Positions 52,579-62,347 of a stretch of DNA of 64,000 nucleotides are shown here, piece after piece (position 1 is the first letter of the stretch; each line of letters opens with the position of its first letter). The notes under the pieces are model-generated. The model had not been told where the DNA came from and did not search any database. It saw nothing but the letters and a program-made list of their open reading frames with translations. Position numbers and translations under genes: made by a program. The DNA lies in NCBI GenBank assembly GCA_029262055.1, contig JAJDAD010000043.1:62001-126000 (forward strand), given 5' to 3'. Source of the DNA: Candidatus Zhuqueibacterota bacterium (GTDB lineage: Bacteria > Zhuqueibacterota > Zhuqueibacteria > Oceanimicrobiales > Oceanimicrobiaceae).

Positions 52579-55221
52579 ATGAGGAAAATCGCGGAAGATG
52601 TTACGCGTTCTGTTCTTGACAACGGGTTGACCGTGCTGTTGAAGAGGCGCCAAAGTTCACCGACCGTCGCGATTTATACCTATGTGAAGGCAGGGTATTT
52701 TGACGAACCTGATCGTTGCGTAGGGATTTCGCATTTGATCGAGCACATGTTCTTTAAGGGGACAAGGCGGCGGGCAGCGGGGGAGATGGCGCAGGAAACC
52801 AAAAGCCTGGGCGGCTATTTGAACGCCAGTACAATCTATGACCACACTTTGTACTATACAGTCGTGCCGAGCAGGAATTTCTCGCAAGCATTAGAGATTC
52901 AAGCCGATGCCCTCATCAATCCCACCTTCGATGCGACCGAGCTAAAGAAAGAGACCGAAGTTGTTATCCAGGAAGCCAAGCGCAAGCTGGATTCACCTGC
53001 GGCGGTGACGCGCGAGCAGTTGTTTAATGTGGCCTTTACTCAGCATCGCATTCGTCGCTGGCGCATCGGAACCGAGGAAGGGTTACGTGGGCTGACACGG
53101 GGCGATTTTCTCGAATTTCACAAGAATCTGTATCGGCCGGAAAACATCGTTTTGGTCGTGGTCGGTGACGTCGACGTTGACCACGCTTTTAGGGAAATCC
53201 GGCGATGCTATTCTTCGCTTCCCAAAGGGCGATGCCAAAAGACCGCTCAGCCGGCCGAGCCGCCACAGAGGGAGTTCCGAATGGGCCGCATGTCCGGAGA
53301 CATTCAGCAAAGCTACGTTGCTTTCGGGTTTCACACTCCGGGCCTGTTTCACCCCGATAGCTACGCGCTGGAAATGCTTGGCATCATTTTGGGCGCGGGA
53401 CGGAGCTCTCGTCTCTACCGGGAGGTGAAGGAGAAGCAGCAGCAGGTCAAGTCAATTTCGGCCGGCCATTACGCTCTCCAGGATTTTGGCATTTTCCAGA
53501 TTCTTGCCAGCGCTGAATTGTCCCGCCTCGAGGCCGCGCGCTCCGCTGTTGTTTTCGAGCTGGCAGCCTTGCACTCTGATACCGTCACCACCGCCGAATT
53601 GAAGAAAGCACGCAACATGCTCTTGTCATCCTATGTTGATGGTTTTGCGACAGCCGCCGGCCTGGCGGGGGCCCTGGCTTCCTACGAGGGGCTGGGAGAC
53701 TTTCGGCTGCTCGATAAGCACATGGAATGCTTGTTTCGGGTATGCCCCGGCGATATCAAACGTGTGGCGCGCGAATACCTCAGACTGTCCAATTTGACTG
53801 TGTTTGAATATGTCCAGAACAGTGCAGAGGGCGCTGCCCCCGATCCCCGGAAAGTTGAAGCAAAGTTAAAGCCGCTCTTTGAGGATAACTCCACTGCCGG
53901 GTCAGACAGTCCCATAGCAAGGAACGAGTGTTTTACGGTGCTGTTGCCGATGACGGTCGTTTCAAAAGATCTGGAGCGGATCGAGTTGTCGCAGCAGCTA
54001 ACTTTGTTGCTTAAGGAAAATCACGAAGTCCCGGCCGTTTCTGCGGGGGTATTTATTCCCGGCGGACGGCAGTGGGAAAAAATCGGCAATGCAGGTATCA
54101 GCAACCTGATGACACGCACCATGCTCAGGGGAACGCAGAAAAGAAGTGCCGCCGAAATCGCTTCTATGATGGAGGGTCTGGGCGCTGACCTGCGTTTGAG
54201 TGCGGAGTACGATTATTTGAGTTTTTCAGTCAGCACGGTGTCATCGCACTTTGAAGCGGTCTGGGAAATATTCTCCGATGTACTTTCACGCCCCACTTTT
54301 ACGGGCGATGAGATTAAGAATGAGCAAGACGATATTTGCGCACAATTGCTTCGGCTGCGCGACGACATGTTTCACTACCCGTTGCAGCAGTTTTATGCCA
54401 CGGTTTTCGGAGGACATCCCTACGGTTTACCGCCATTGGGAAACGCAGAGGAAATCACAGGAATTGGAACTTCGGACCTCAGCAAGTGGCATCGGCGGGC
54501 AATGGCCGGCGAGATCACCGTCGTTGTCGTCGGCGACGTTGACGCTTCGCGGTTTAAGGAGATGCTCCTGGAAAGCATAGCTGAAACAGTGCCATCCCGT
54601 CCCGGGCGCGCATTACCTGTGCCGGGGACGGCGCGATTCGAGGCCAGGCAGAAAACCGTATCCGTGCAAAAAGAGCAGAGCGCCATCATCCTGGGATTCG
54701 ACGGACCTGCCTATTCATCCCGGGACTATGACACGCTGCGAGTTGTGCAAAACATGCTCTCCGGTCTCGGGGGCCGTTTCTTCGAAGAGTTGCGCGGCCG
54801 TTTGGGCCTTGCTTACAGCGTTTCGACATTTGCCGTTGCCCGACTCCTGGGAGGGTGTTTTCTTGCCTACATCGCAACCTCACCCGACAAACAGGAGGCT
54901 GCGCGCGCAGGCTTAATGAAGGAGTTCACCAGGTTCTGTGCGGCGCCACCTGACAAAGAGGACGTCGAACGTGCCATTCGGTACACCACTGGTACTTTTG
55001 AAATAGGGATGGAAACGTACCGGGCACAAATGCGACAGTTGGCGCATTGGGAATTGATGGGGCAGTCGGGAGAAAACGTCTCAGGGTTCAGGCGTCGCAT
55101 CGAGCAGGTAACGCCTGAAAGAGTCTTCGAGGCCGCTCAGTCCTGTTTTGACCTGGACAAAATGGGAGAGACCATCTTCAGTGGCAGGGCGGGGAGCATG
55201 GAAAAGAAGATCCAGGCATGA
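52579..55221 (+). CDS. Two-unit M16 zinc peptidase (pitrilysin/PqqL-like)
   Basis: Protein of about 880 residues. The ATG at 52579 has AGAGGA upstream; an ATG at 52549 is also in frame. Four M16 folds are joined. The first holds the inverted zinc motif HLIEHMFFKGT (HxxEH) and the distal Glu in ETEVVIQEAK; the second has FRMGRMSGDIQQSYVAFGFH. The third unit aligns with an M16 active domain but reads NLMTRTMLRGT, so it has lost its zinc ligands. The fourth has LRGRLGLAYSVSTF. No signal peptide is evident. In many bacteria the active and inactive halves are separate genes; here they are one chain. Probably degrades peptides. Confidence 0.9.
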   Translation: MRKIAEDVTRSVLDNGLTVLLKRRQSSPTVAIYTYVKAGYFDEPDRCVGISHLIEHMFFKGTRRRAAGEMAQETKSLGGYLNASTIYDHTLYYTVVPSRNFSQALEIQADALINPTFDATELKKETEVVIQEAKRKLDSPAAVTREQLFNVAFTQHRIRRWRIGTEEGLRGLTRGDFLEFHKNLYRPENIVLVVVGDVDVDHAFREIRRCYSSLPKGRCQKTAQPAEPPQREFRMGRMSGDIQQSYVAFGFHTPGLFHPDSYALEMLGIILGAGRSSRLYREVKEKQQQVKSISAGHYALQDFGIFQILASAELSRLEAARSAVVFELAALHSDTVTTAELKKARNMLLSSYVDGFATAAGLAGALASYEGLGDFRLLDKHMECLFRVCPGDIKRVAREYLRLSNLTVFEYVQNSAEGAAPDPRKVEAKLKPLFEDNSTAGSDSPIARNECFTVLLPMTVVSKDLERIELSQQLTLLLKENHEVPAVSAGVFIPGGRQWEKIGNAGISNLMTRTMLRGTQKRSAAEIASMMEGLGADLRLSAEYDYLSFSVSTVSSHFEAVWEIFSDVLSRPTFTGDEIKNEQDDICAQLLRLRDDMFHYPLQQFYATVFGGHPYGLPPLGNAEEITGIGTSDLSKWHRRAMAGEITVVVVGDVDASRFKEMLLESIAETVPSRPGRALPVPGTARFEARQKTVSVQKEQSAIILGFDGPAYSSRDYDTLRVVQNMLSGLGGRFFEELRGRLGLAYSVSTFAVARLLGGCFLAYIATSPDKQEAARAGLMKEFTRFCAAPPDKEDVERAIRYTTGTFEIGMETYRAQMRQLAHWELMGQSGENVSGFRRRIEQVTPERVFEAAQSCFDLDKMGETIFSGRAGSMEKKIQA

Positions 55222-55352
55222 CAAGAGGCTGCTCCAACCAAATCGAAATAGGGCCTGAATGAGAACGGGCCTGGCTGTCATACCGCAATGTGTTGGCAAG
55301 AATGACAACGAAACCCGCTGAAACCGGTCGAGGCGCTGGACGGCTGAATAAA

Positions 55353-56600
55353 CTAGGTGTTCATGGCCTCAAGAAAATCTTTGTTGGTCTTGGTTCCACG
55401 CATCCGTTCCAGGAGGAATTCCATGGCCTCGACCGAAGTAAGGTCTGCCAGAAACTTTCTTAGGATCCAAATTCGGTTAAGCTCGAAATCCTTAAGGAGG
55501 AGTTCTTCCTTTCTGGTTCCGGACCGGTTAACATCAATGGCCGGGTAGACCCGACGATCACTCAGGCGCCGGTCGAGCTGCAGTTCCATGTTACCCGTAC
55601 CTTTGAACTCTTCGAAAATGACCTCGTCCATTCGGCTGCCGGTATCGATGAGCGCGGTAGCGATGATGGTTAAGCTGCCACCTTCTTCTATGTTGCGCGC
55701 CGCCCCGAAAAAGCGTTTAGGCCTTTCAAGAGCCGTGGCATCCAAACCACCAGAAAGTATCTTGCCGCTGTGCGGGACAACCGCATTGTGCGCACGGGCG
55801 AGGCGGGTGATACTATCGAGTAGAATAACCACATCCTGGCCATACTCCACCAGGCGCTTGGCTTTTTCCAGTACCATATCAGAGACCTGGACATGACGGT
55901 CGGGCGGTTCATCAAAGGTCGAGCTGATGACTTCCGCTTCCACAGATCGCTGCATATCAGTCACTTCCTCAGGCCGTTCGTCAATGAGCAAAACAATCAT
56001 CTTGACTTCAGGGTGATTGTCGGACACGGCATTGGCAATTTTTTGTAGTAGAATCGTTTTTCCGGTTTTGGGCTGCGCGACAATCAATCCTCTTTGACCT
56101 TTACCAATAGGGGTCAGCAGGTTCATGACGCGGGAAGAATAATCTTTTGGCTGATGTTCAAGATCGATTTTCCCATCCGGGTAAAGCGGAGTCAGGTTGT
56201 CGAACAGGATTTTCTTTTTCGCTTCTTCGGGATTTTCGAAATTGACAGCTTCAACCTTTAGCAGTGCGAAGAAGCGTTCACTTTCCTTCGGAGGACGAAT
56301 CTGTCCGGACACGGTGTCGCCGGTGCGGAGGCCAAAGCGCTTTATCTGCGAAGGCGAGACGTAAATATCATCCGGGCCGGGTAAGTAGTTGTAGTCGGGG
56401 GACCGCAAAAAGCCGTAACCGTCGGGAAGGACCTCCAATACGCCTTCCGCAAAAATGAGGCCTTCCTGTTTGGTCTGCTCCTCCAGGATCTTGAAGATGA
56501 GTTCCTGCTTTTTGAGTCCTGTCACACCACTGACGTTGAGATCTTGCGCCATCTTTGATAGTTCAGAAATCTTCAACGATTTCAGTTCAACAATTTCCAT
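55353..56600 (-). CDS. rho: Transcription termination factor Rho
   Basis: Protein of 415 residues, the usual length. The N-terminal Rho_N region ([20 protein letters not shown]) leads to the RNA-binding cold-shock domain ([30 protein letters not shown]). The ATPase core has [16 protein letters not shown] (Walker A), [16 protein letters not shown] (Walker B), the Q loop and the R loop [14 protein letters not shown]. It unwinds RNA to end transcription. Upstream lies a 16-bp palindrome that could play in autoregulation. Confidence 0.97.
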   Translation of the reverse strand: MEIVELKSLKISELSKMAQDLNVSGVTGLKKQELIFKILEEQTKQEGLIFAEGVLEVLPDGYGFLRSPDYNYLPGPDDIYVSPSQIKRFGLRTGDTVSGQIRPPKESERFFALLKVEAVNFENPEEAKKKILFDNLTPLYPDGKIDLEHQPKDYSSRVMNLLTPIGKGQRGLIVAQPKTGKTILLQKIANAVSDNHPEVKMIVLLIDERPEEVTDMQRSVEAEVISSTFDEPPDRHVQVSDMVLEKAKRLVEYGQDVVILLDSITRLARAHNAVVPHSGKILSGGLDATALERPKRFFGAARNIEEGGSLTIIATALIDTGSRMDEVIFEEFKGTGNMELQLDRRLSDRRVYPAIDVNRSGTRKEELLLKDFELNRIWILRKFLADLTSVEAMEFLLERMRGTKTNKDFLEAMNT

Positions 56601-57062
56601 TTACTTGCCTTTATGTTTAACCTTAGACTATTGTTCTGTTCTGGCCATAAGTCGGAGACATGTCATTAATGACATCCGCACTAGAGTGAAAACACACATT
56701 ATTCAATTGCGCGATCAAAGAACGGGGTGGCCGAGAATTTTATTTTGTAATCTATTAGTGAGCCCAAAACCTTAGGAAGGGGGATTGCTCCTGACAAAGA
56801 ATTGATTTCCGGTCCTGAAGATCCTATAAAACAGAGTTAATAGAAGATACGAGTCAAAGTCTCAACAAAAACTTCCACGTCACATTGAGCGTTCCCAAGA
56901 AAGACATTGAATAGAGCGTGCGAGGAAAAGAATCACACGGTTAGGACTGACGAAATGATGAAAATATAAGAAAAATATGTTGATGGGAACTTTGTCTTGT
57001 TGGGAAAGTCGTCTGGTCGGACTTAATTGGTCCACAAAGTTTAGGAATAAATCCAGACTTTG
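56601..57062. other. Long rho upstream region with a 16-bp palindrome
   Basis: About 460 bp without a gene. ATGTCATTAATGACAT at 56660-56675 is a perfect 16-base palindrome 60 bases upstream of the rho start. As RNA it would make a six-base stem with a UUAA loop. No convincing promoter was seen. Long rho leaders in other bacteria carry autoregulation by premature termination, which would be in keeping with this gap. Confidence 0.5.
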
Positions 57063-58349
57063 TCAAGGTTTTTGATCTTTTTTTTGAAAATAGTCGAGGA
57101 ATTCACCCACAACATAATGCGACCCCGTGACACAAATCAGGTCATGTTTCCCGGCCTCAGCCAGGGTGGTGGCGAAGGCCTCGACCGTATGTTTGTGTAC
57201 CACGGCCTCTTTACTATTCAGTCTGAATTGCTCTGCGAGGAATTTGGCTGGCCGAGCGCGGGCGCAATCCGGTGTGACGAGATGGACCGAGTCTGCGCAA
57301 CCGGCAACCGTTGCTGCAATTTCAGTAGCATTCTTGTCATGCAGTAAACCCAGAATGAATATCAGGCGGTCACAGGTATAAATCCGGCGCAGGGACTGCG
57401 TCATTTCCCTGAACGCACTGGCATTATGCGCGACGTCTATCACGATCTTGGGCTGTTGAGCCAGCTTTTGGTGCCGGCCAGGCCAGTGCACGCCGGCGAG
57501 TCCCGAAAGAATAGCCGGCACCGGGACTTCAAAGTGGGATTGGTGCAGCAGTTCCGCCGCCGCAATCGCGAGCGCCGCATTTTTGACCTGGACTGATCCG
57601 GATAAGGGCAGGCTGACGCCACATCGTTCCGCCCTTGCAAGTCGTAAATCAAACGTGGAGTTGTCTTCCGTGGTCGTGATGTTTTCCAGCTTGCAGATTT
57701 CGTCGACCGCAACAAGCCTGATTCCGATGGTGTCGGCGGCCCTGCGGATTTCGGTGTTTGCCGCCGGCTGCTGAGTGCTGGTGAGACAGAGGACACCCGG
57801 TTTCATGATGGCGGACTTCTCCCGGGCGATCTTGGTCAGGCTGCTGCCTAAATGTTCCGTGTGGTCGAAATCGATGGAGGTAATGACGCTCAGCTCCGGA
57901 GTGATAACGTTGGTGGCATCAAAGCGTCCGCCAAGGCCGACCTCGATCACAGCGATTTCGACTTCCTGACCGGCAAAATATTGCAGAGCAATCGCAGTAA
58001 TCGCTTCAAAATAGGTACATTTGAGTTGCTCGATGAGCGGGCGCGCATCTACTATCAGTCTGCCCAGCTCGGTTTCGGGAATCGGTTCGCCGTTAACGCG
58101 AATTCTTTCGCCTATATACTGCAGGTGCGGAGAGGTGAAAAGTCCAGTGCGATAACCACTCTGGCGCATAATTGATTCGAGCACCGCGCAGGTCGTTCCT
58201 TTCCCGTTTGTGCCGGCTACGTGCACGCTTTTGAAGCGTTGCTGCGGATTTTGCATATGCTGCAAAAGCGTGGAAATTCTGGACAGGCCTAAATCCCATC
58301 CCCGGCTCTGAAGTGAATCTAAGTACTGAATTGGGTCTTGTTTAGTCAT
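57063..58349 (-). CDS. folC: Folylpolyglutamate/dihydrofolate synthase FolC
   Basis: Mur-ligase-family enzyme of 428 residues. It opens DPIQYLDSLQSRGWDLGLSRI, has the P-loop VAGTNGKGTTCAVLESIMRQSG, the FTSPHLQYIGERIRVNG segment, VEIAVIEVGLGGRFDATNVI, and SIDFDHTEHLGSSLTKIAREKSAI with the carbamyl-Lys region, then a C-terminal domain starting near PGRHQKL. It adds glutamate to dihydropteroate and to folates. It stands upstream of rho on the same strand but 460 bp away, so it is probably separate. Confidence 0.95.
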   Translation of the reverse strand: MTKQDPIQYLDSLQSRGWDLGLSRISTLLQHMQNPQQRFKSVHVAGTNGKGTTCAVLESIMRQSGYRTGLFTSPHLQYIGERIRVNGEPIPETELGRLIVDARPLIEQLKCTYFEAITAIALQYFAGQEVEIAVIEVGLGGRFDATNVITPELSVITSIDFDHTEHLGSSLTKIAREKSAIMKPGVLCLTSTQQPAANTEIRRAADTIGIRLVAVDEICKLENITTTEDNSTFDLRLARAERCGVSLPLSGSVQVKNAALAIAAAELLHQSHFEVPVPAILSGLAGVHWPGRHQKLAQQPKIVIDVAHNASAFREMTQSLRRIYTCDRLIFILGLLHDKNATEIAATVAGCADSVHLVTPDCARARPAKFLAEQFRLNSKEAVVHKHTVEAFATTLAEAGKHDLICVTGSHYVVGEFLDYFQKKDQKP

Positions 58350-58384
58350 AGTGATTAATTTTAAGACACATTAAACATAATAGT

Positions 58385-58423
58385 GTGCAAGAATTTACCG
58401 GACGGAGGGGTAAATTCTTGCAC
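58385..58423. repeat. Perfect 15-bp inverted repeat (strong hairpin)
   Basis: GTGCAAGAATTTACC (58385-58399) and its exact complement GGTAAATTCTTGCAC (58409-58423) flank a nine-base loop GGACGGAGG. It lies between the divergent folC and TonB-receptor genes. There is no T tract on either side, so it is not a usual terminator. The loop carries GGAGG. Confidence 0.9.
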
Positions 58424-58597
58424 CTGTCGCTCAGCCTTCTTTGTCTTATTACAACCGAAAGGTGCCCGCAAAGGCAGAGGATCATTCCTGCAAAAAAGGG
58501 CATTGCCCATTTGTTTTCAGTGCTTTATGATCTGTTTCAAGTCTTGACGGAACCGGTTTGAGAATCTTGTTGTGGAAAAATATGAGTCATGCGGTTA

Positions 58598-58614
58598 CTG
58601 GCATATCATTTGCA
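58598..58614 (+). promoter_or_regulatory. Sigma-54 (RpoN) -24/-12 promoter
   Basis: CTGGCATATCATTTGCA matches the consensus with GG (58600-58601) and GC (58612-58613) ten bases apart. The predicted start near 58625 lies about 42 bases before the TTG start at 58667. It lies inside the frame that would result from using the upstream ATG at 58589, so that ATG is unlikely to be the start. Confidence 0.75.
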
Positions 58615-58666
58615 AATCTCTCCTACAAGGATTTTTCCGAAGAATCAAGGACCGAAGGCAATACAA

Positions 58667-61168
58667 TTGCGTCTCAATTTCACCAATATCATTAAGCTTA
58701 GCCTGCTTCTTATCGTTGTCGCTACGACGGTTGCAAACGCCGGTATATCCGGTACGTTGAGTGGCCGGGTCTTAGACAAGCATACGCAGACTATTCTGCC
58801 CGGTGCCTCCATTCTTGTGGAGGGTACGACGCTGGGCGCAATGGCTGATAAGAGCGGCCGTTTCAAAATTCATAATCTCCCCGCCGGAACGTACAATGTT
58901 ATCTTCAGTATGATCGGCTATGCGAAGTTAACCATCAGGAACATCCAAATCAATGTTGATTTGGATACTGCGCTGGAAGGCGAGCTGACCGCCGAGGTCC
59001 TGCCCCTGGATGAAGTCGTTATTACCAGACAAAGCAACCTAATCCAGACCGAAGTGCCTTCTTCGACGTACTTTATCTCCGGTGAAGATATCAATGAACG
59101 TTTACCGATCGACTCGTTTATGGATGCAGTTGCCTTGCTACCGGGCGTTGTCGGTACGCATGTCCGGGGAGGCCGCGAGACAGACGTGCTTTACATGCTG
59201 GATGGCCTCCCGATTCAGGGCGGTCTGGCCCGCACCTTGTCCAGCAGTATTCCCAATAGCGCTATTATTGAAATGATGGTGCAGACAGGGGGATTTTCCG
59301 CTGAATATGGTCAGGCGACGTCAGGTGTGGTAAACGTGATCACCAAGGACGGGCGTAATGAAGTCGCAGCCAACATGAAGTTCTTTACGGACTTTGTCGA
59401 CACAGAGGTCACGGAGAATCACAATACACGCCGGTTGGAATTTGACCTTGGCGGGCCGATGACGATCGGCCTGGGTGGTCCAATGATCAACGCGAAGTAC
59501 TTTGTGTCTGCCAATATAAACCTCAGCGATACACCGGACCGTGAGCAATTGCAAAGTGCGCTGAAGTCACCGATCTTCTCTAATTACAACCTGAACGCCA
59601 AGCTTTCTTTTGATATTAGCAGCAATACAATTCTGACCTTGCAGGCATTGGTGTCGAACTGGGATTGGCATCAGTTCGATCCGCAATGGCAGCTAAATCC
59701 AATTGGACTGGCGGAAAACAAACATCGCAGCCACCGCCTGAGCGCCTCATTGACGCACACGTTCAGCCCGAAAGTGTTTGCCTCTCTGCGGGCTGCGAAT
59801 TATTCGTTTCGGCGCTCCGTCCTGGGAGAAATCGAAAGTGACCCGCCTGAGTTGACGTTTGCAGATCCTACCGATCCCTTCAGCCAGGTAGTTAGCGGCG
59901 GTCAGCCCTGGAATGAGAGAACCGGCGAAGACATTGACATGGTCAAGTTCGATTTGCTTGCCCAGGCGTCCGCCAGCCACATGTTCAAATTTGGTTTCGA
60001 TGTTCAGAAATTTCACCTTGAATCAAAGAAGACACAATTTACGCCGTTACCCGCCTTGAATGACGCCGGTATCGTCCTCAACCGGACATCGCATGATTTT
60101 GAGTTTGCCCCCGACTTCTTTTCGCTTTATGCACAGGACAGAATCAAACTGGGAAGCCTGACGGCTACACTCGGTCTACGATACGATGTGTTCGCGCCTA
60201 AGTTGAGCCTGGGGGAAGTTCCGCAATCGTTCAAACAGGTTCAGATACGGCTAAACGCGCCGGTGATCAACACCTCCTCGGAAGAGCACAAACCTTTGTC
60301 CCCGCGAATCGCTCTTTCTTTGCCGATTTCCGGTAATGGTCTTGTCCAGGGCAGCTACGGCCACTACTACCAGATGCCGCCGCTCTACTATCTTTACACC
60401 AATTCGGATTACCGGGTCGATACCTACTTGCCGATTGTTGGCAACGCCGACCTGCGGCCCACAAAAACCGAAGCCTGGGAGTTCAGCTACAAACGAATAG
60501 TAGATGACTGGCTGTTGATGCTGACGGGATTCACCCGCAGTTTCAGCAATCTGGTAGACACTCAAACATTCGCTCTGGCAGATAGCCTGGTTACTTCAGA
60601 CCTGACCAACATAGGCTTCACGCAATATAGAAATACGGCCTCCGGAACCACTTCGGGACTGGAACTTACCGTACAAAAGCAGATAAGCGCCAAAGTGATG
60701 AGCCGACTGAGTTACACTCTGATGACGGCGCGCGGAACGAATTCATCTGCTGAAGATGAATTCAATGGGGTTGTTTTTGGGACTCCGATTGCAGGTGGTG
60801 ACAGGTTTCCGCTTAGCTGGGACAGGAGGCATTCTTTTATTCTGGATACTTCCTATGATTCTAAGGATTTCAAACTAAGTGTGCTTTATCGTTTGCTCAG
60901 CCCCTTGCCTGTAACCACGCGGCAAAGCACAACGCCGAACGACACGAGGCTATCGTGGAAGAATCTGCTTGATTTGAAATTGCAGTTGACCTCAGCCAGG
61001 ATCTTGGGCCGACACGCAAGTCCATTTTTCGAAGTCCGCAATTTGATGAATGAGAATGCGATTTTCAGCACTACCGACCAAACCGGAATCAATGCCTACC
61101 GCTTGTTTGACCCGCTGGGAGATGACCGTGGGCGCAGACTAAGGCTGGGTATCGCTATGCAGTTTTAG
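58667..61168 (+). CDS. TonB-dependent receptor with carboxypeptidase-regulatory-like domain
   Basis: Outer-membrane receptor of about 833 residues. The TTG at 58667 is chosen because GAAGG precedes it, a clean signal peptide follows (MRLNFTNIIKLSLLLIVVAT) and the sigma-54-type promoter lies just upstream. Residues about 27-110 form a CarboxypepD_reg-like domain (GTLSGRVLDKHTQTILPGAS, GTYNVIFSMIGYAKL). The plug follows (about 115-220, with DAVALLPGVVGTHVRGGRET and DVLYMLDGLPIQGG), then a 22-strand-type barrel ending LRLGIAMQF with the terminal Phe. Ligand unknown; FCB relatives take up glycans, peptides or siderophores with such proteins. No partner SusD-like gene is present. Confidence 0.92.
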   Translation: MRLNFTNIIKLSLLLIVVATTVANAGISGTLSGRVLDKHTQTILPGASILVEGTTLGAMADKSGRFKIHNLPAGTYNVIFSMIGYAKLTIRNIQINVDLDTALEGELTAEVLPLDEVVITRQSNLIQTEVPSSTYFISGEDINERLPIDSFMDAVALLPGVVGTHVRGGRETDVLYMLDGLPIQGGLARTLSSSIPNSAIIEMMVQTGGFSAEYGQATSGVVNVITKDGRNEVAANMKFFTDFVDTEVTENHNTRRLEFDLGGPMTIGLGGPMINAKYFVSANINLSDTPDREQLQSALKSPIFSNYNLNAKLSFDISSNTILTLQALVSNWDWHQFDPQWQLNPIGLAENKHRSHRLSASLTHTFSPKVFASLRAANYSFRRSVLGEIESDPPELTFADPTDPFSQVVSGGQPWNERTGEDIDMVKFDLLAQASASHMFKFGFDVQKFHLESKKTQFTPLPALNDAGIVLNRTSHDFEFAPDFFSLYAQDRIKLGSLTATLGLRYDVFAPKLSLGEVPQSFKQVQIRLNAPVINTSSEEHKPLSPRIALSLPISGNGLVQGSYGHYYQMPPLYYLYTNSDYRVDTYLPIVGNADLRPTKTEAWEFSYKRIVDDWLLMLTGFTRSFSNLVDTQTFALADSLVTSDLTNIGFTQYRNTASGTTSGLELTVQKQISAKVMSRLSYTLMTARGTNSSAEDEFNGVVFGTPIAGGDRFPLSWDRRHSFILDTSYDSKDFKLSVLYRLLSPLPVTTRQSTTPNDTRLSWKNLLDLKLQLTSARILGRHASPFFEVRNLMNENAIFSTTDQTGINAYRLFDPLGDDRGRRLRLGIAMQF

Positions 61169-61325
61169 GCGGGCGCGTGCTCATTTCCAAGCACGACCGT
61201 GTGATAAGATAAGGGCCAACTACCTTCCCTTTGGTCCGGCTCACGCAAGACCAATTCCAACACAAACTCGAGTGTCAGACCAGCGTCCAGCCGGAGAGAA
61301 TGCAGTCAGCCCTTTTCGAGGGTTA

Positions 61326-61952
61326 CTACTTTACGTGCTTGGTGTAACGCGCGTTGATTCTGCCCCAGTGCAAGTTGCCGAGGAAATTATCAATATACTT
61401 GGCTCGCCCCGGGCCGTCCTTGTGATAATAAGCGTGCTCGAACACATCGCAGGAAATCAGCGGAATCCCACCCCAGATGGCGCCGTACTGGTGCTCATCC
61501 ACCAGAACATTCATGAGACGCTGGGAATAAAGAGCATCGTAAACCAACAAGCCCCAGCCGCTTAGTTTCGCTGAGAATGCCGTTGCTTTGAAATCCGCTT
61601 TCCAATTGTCCACGGTGCCAAAATCCTTCTCGATGGCTGCTTTGATATCGGCTCCCTGGTCCGCATCTCCGTCACCACCCAGGACATCCCAGTACACATC
61701 GTGCAGCAACGCGCCAGAATGGTTCCAGGTCAATCTGCGCTTCAGTTCGCCAAACTCGCTCCAGTTCCCGTTGGCAGCACCTGCATCTGCTGTCGCCAGA
61801 CCCTGCTCTATTTTATTCAGGAACGTGACATAACCTTTGTGATGGGTGTTATAATGCCAGTCGCTGGTTTCGGCTGACACCACTTCTTTCAGAAGTTCTT
61901 TTGCCTCGTCGTCCGAGTAAGGCCTTGCGTTAAACTTCCATTCGTATGCCAT
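61326..61952 (-). CDS. Superoxide dismutase, Fe/Mn family
   Basis: Protein of 208 residues. The ATG at 61952 has GGAGG upstream and yields a typical mature start without a signal peptide. The metal ligands are the His in THHKGYVTFLNKI, the His in TWNHSGALLHDVYW, and the Asp and His in SCDVFEHAYYHKDG, where Trp of the usual DVWEHAYY is replaced by Phe. The middle insert (GGDGDADQGADIKAAI) is longer than in E. coli SodB, as in some deep-branching forms. Converts superoxide to oxygen and peroxide; Fe or Mn cannot be told. Confidence 0.92.
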   Translation of the reverse strand: MAYEWKFNARPYSDDEAKELLKEVVSAETSDWHYNTHHKGYVTFLNKIEQGLATADAGAANGNWSEFGELKRRLTWNHSGALLHDVYWDVLGGDGDADQGADIKAAIEKDFGTVDNWKADFKATAFSAKLSGWGLLVYDALYSQRLMNVLVDEHQYGAIWGGIPLISCDVFEHAYYHKDGPGRAKYIDNFLGNLHWGRINARYTKHVK

Positions 61953-62006
61953 CAAATAACCTCCATATAGTATGAAATAAGGGTGTATTGTTTGCTTGAA
62001 TAGAGG

Positions 62007-62034
62007 AATATAGGAAAATTCGATCACAAATCAA
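62007..62034 (-). promoter_or_regulatory. Candidate sigma-70-type promoter of the SOD gene
   Basis: On the minus strand TTGATT (62029-62034) and TATATT (62007-62012) are 16 bases apart, about 55 bases upstream of the ATG. Confidence 0.4.
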
Positions 62035-62074
62035 CCAATGAGACACAGGACCGGGGAGAGAGCAAGTAACGCTG

Positions 62075-62347
62075 CTACTGTAAGCGGTTCAGGATTGCGC
62101 GGAGTTTGTCCTCATCGACTCTATACTTGAAGAGTTTGCGGCCATCGATGAAAACGACAGGGATCTGTTCCCGATACGTGGAAAACAAATCCGGATCGGT
62201 GGATATATCAATATCGACTATTTCTAAAGGATAGAGTTTGCCGGCTTTGGCGATGGTGGCCTTCGCAACTTCACAAAGATGACAGTCCGATTTTGAGTAG
62301 ATTTCAACTTTTGTCGTCTTGCGACTGCGCTTTTTGAAATTCATCAA
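62075..62347 (-). CDS. Glutaredoxin-like protein (DUF836 type)
   Basis: Protein of 90 residues of the thioredoxin fold: VEIYSKSDCHLCEVAKATI holds the CxxC (CHLC) active site, and the cis-Pro is in REQIPVVFIDGRKLFKYRVD. This is the small glutaredoxin-like family often found beside redox genes. The start lies 44 bp inside the upstream thioredoxin-like gene, so the two are coupled. Confidence 0.85.
   Translation of the reverse strand: MMNFKKRSRKTTKVEIYSKSDCHLCEVAKATIAKAGKLYPLEIVDIDISTDPDLFSTYREQIPVVFIDGRKLFKYRVDEDKLRAILNRLQ

Noticed and set aside
58589-58666. ATG at 58589 as start of the TonB-dependent receptor
   Set aside because: It would put a -24/-12 promoter inside the gene and a 26-residue tail before the signal peptide; TTG 58667 has a better context.
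61178-61195. Terminator after the TonB receptor (CGTGCT...AGCACG)
   Set aside because: A six-base stem exists but no T tract follows, so rho-independent termination cannot be claimed.
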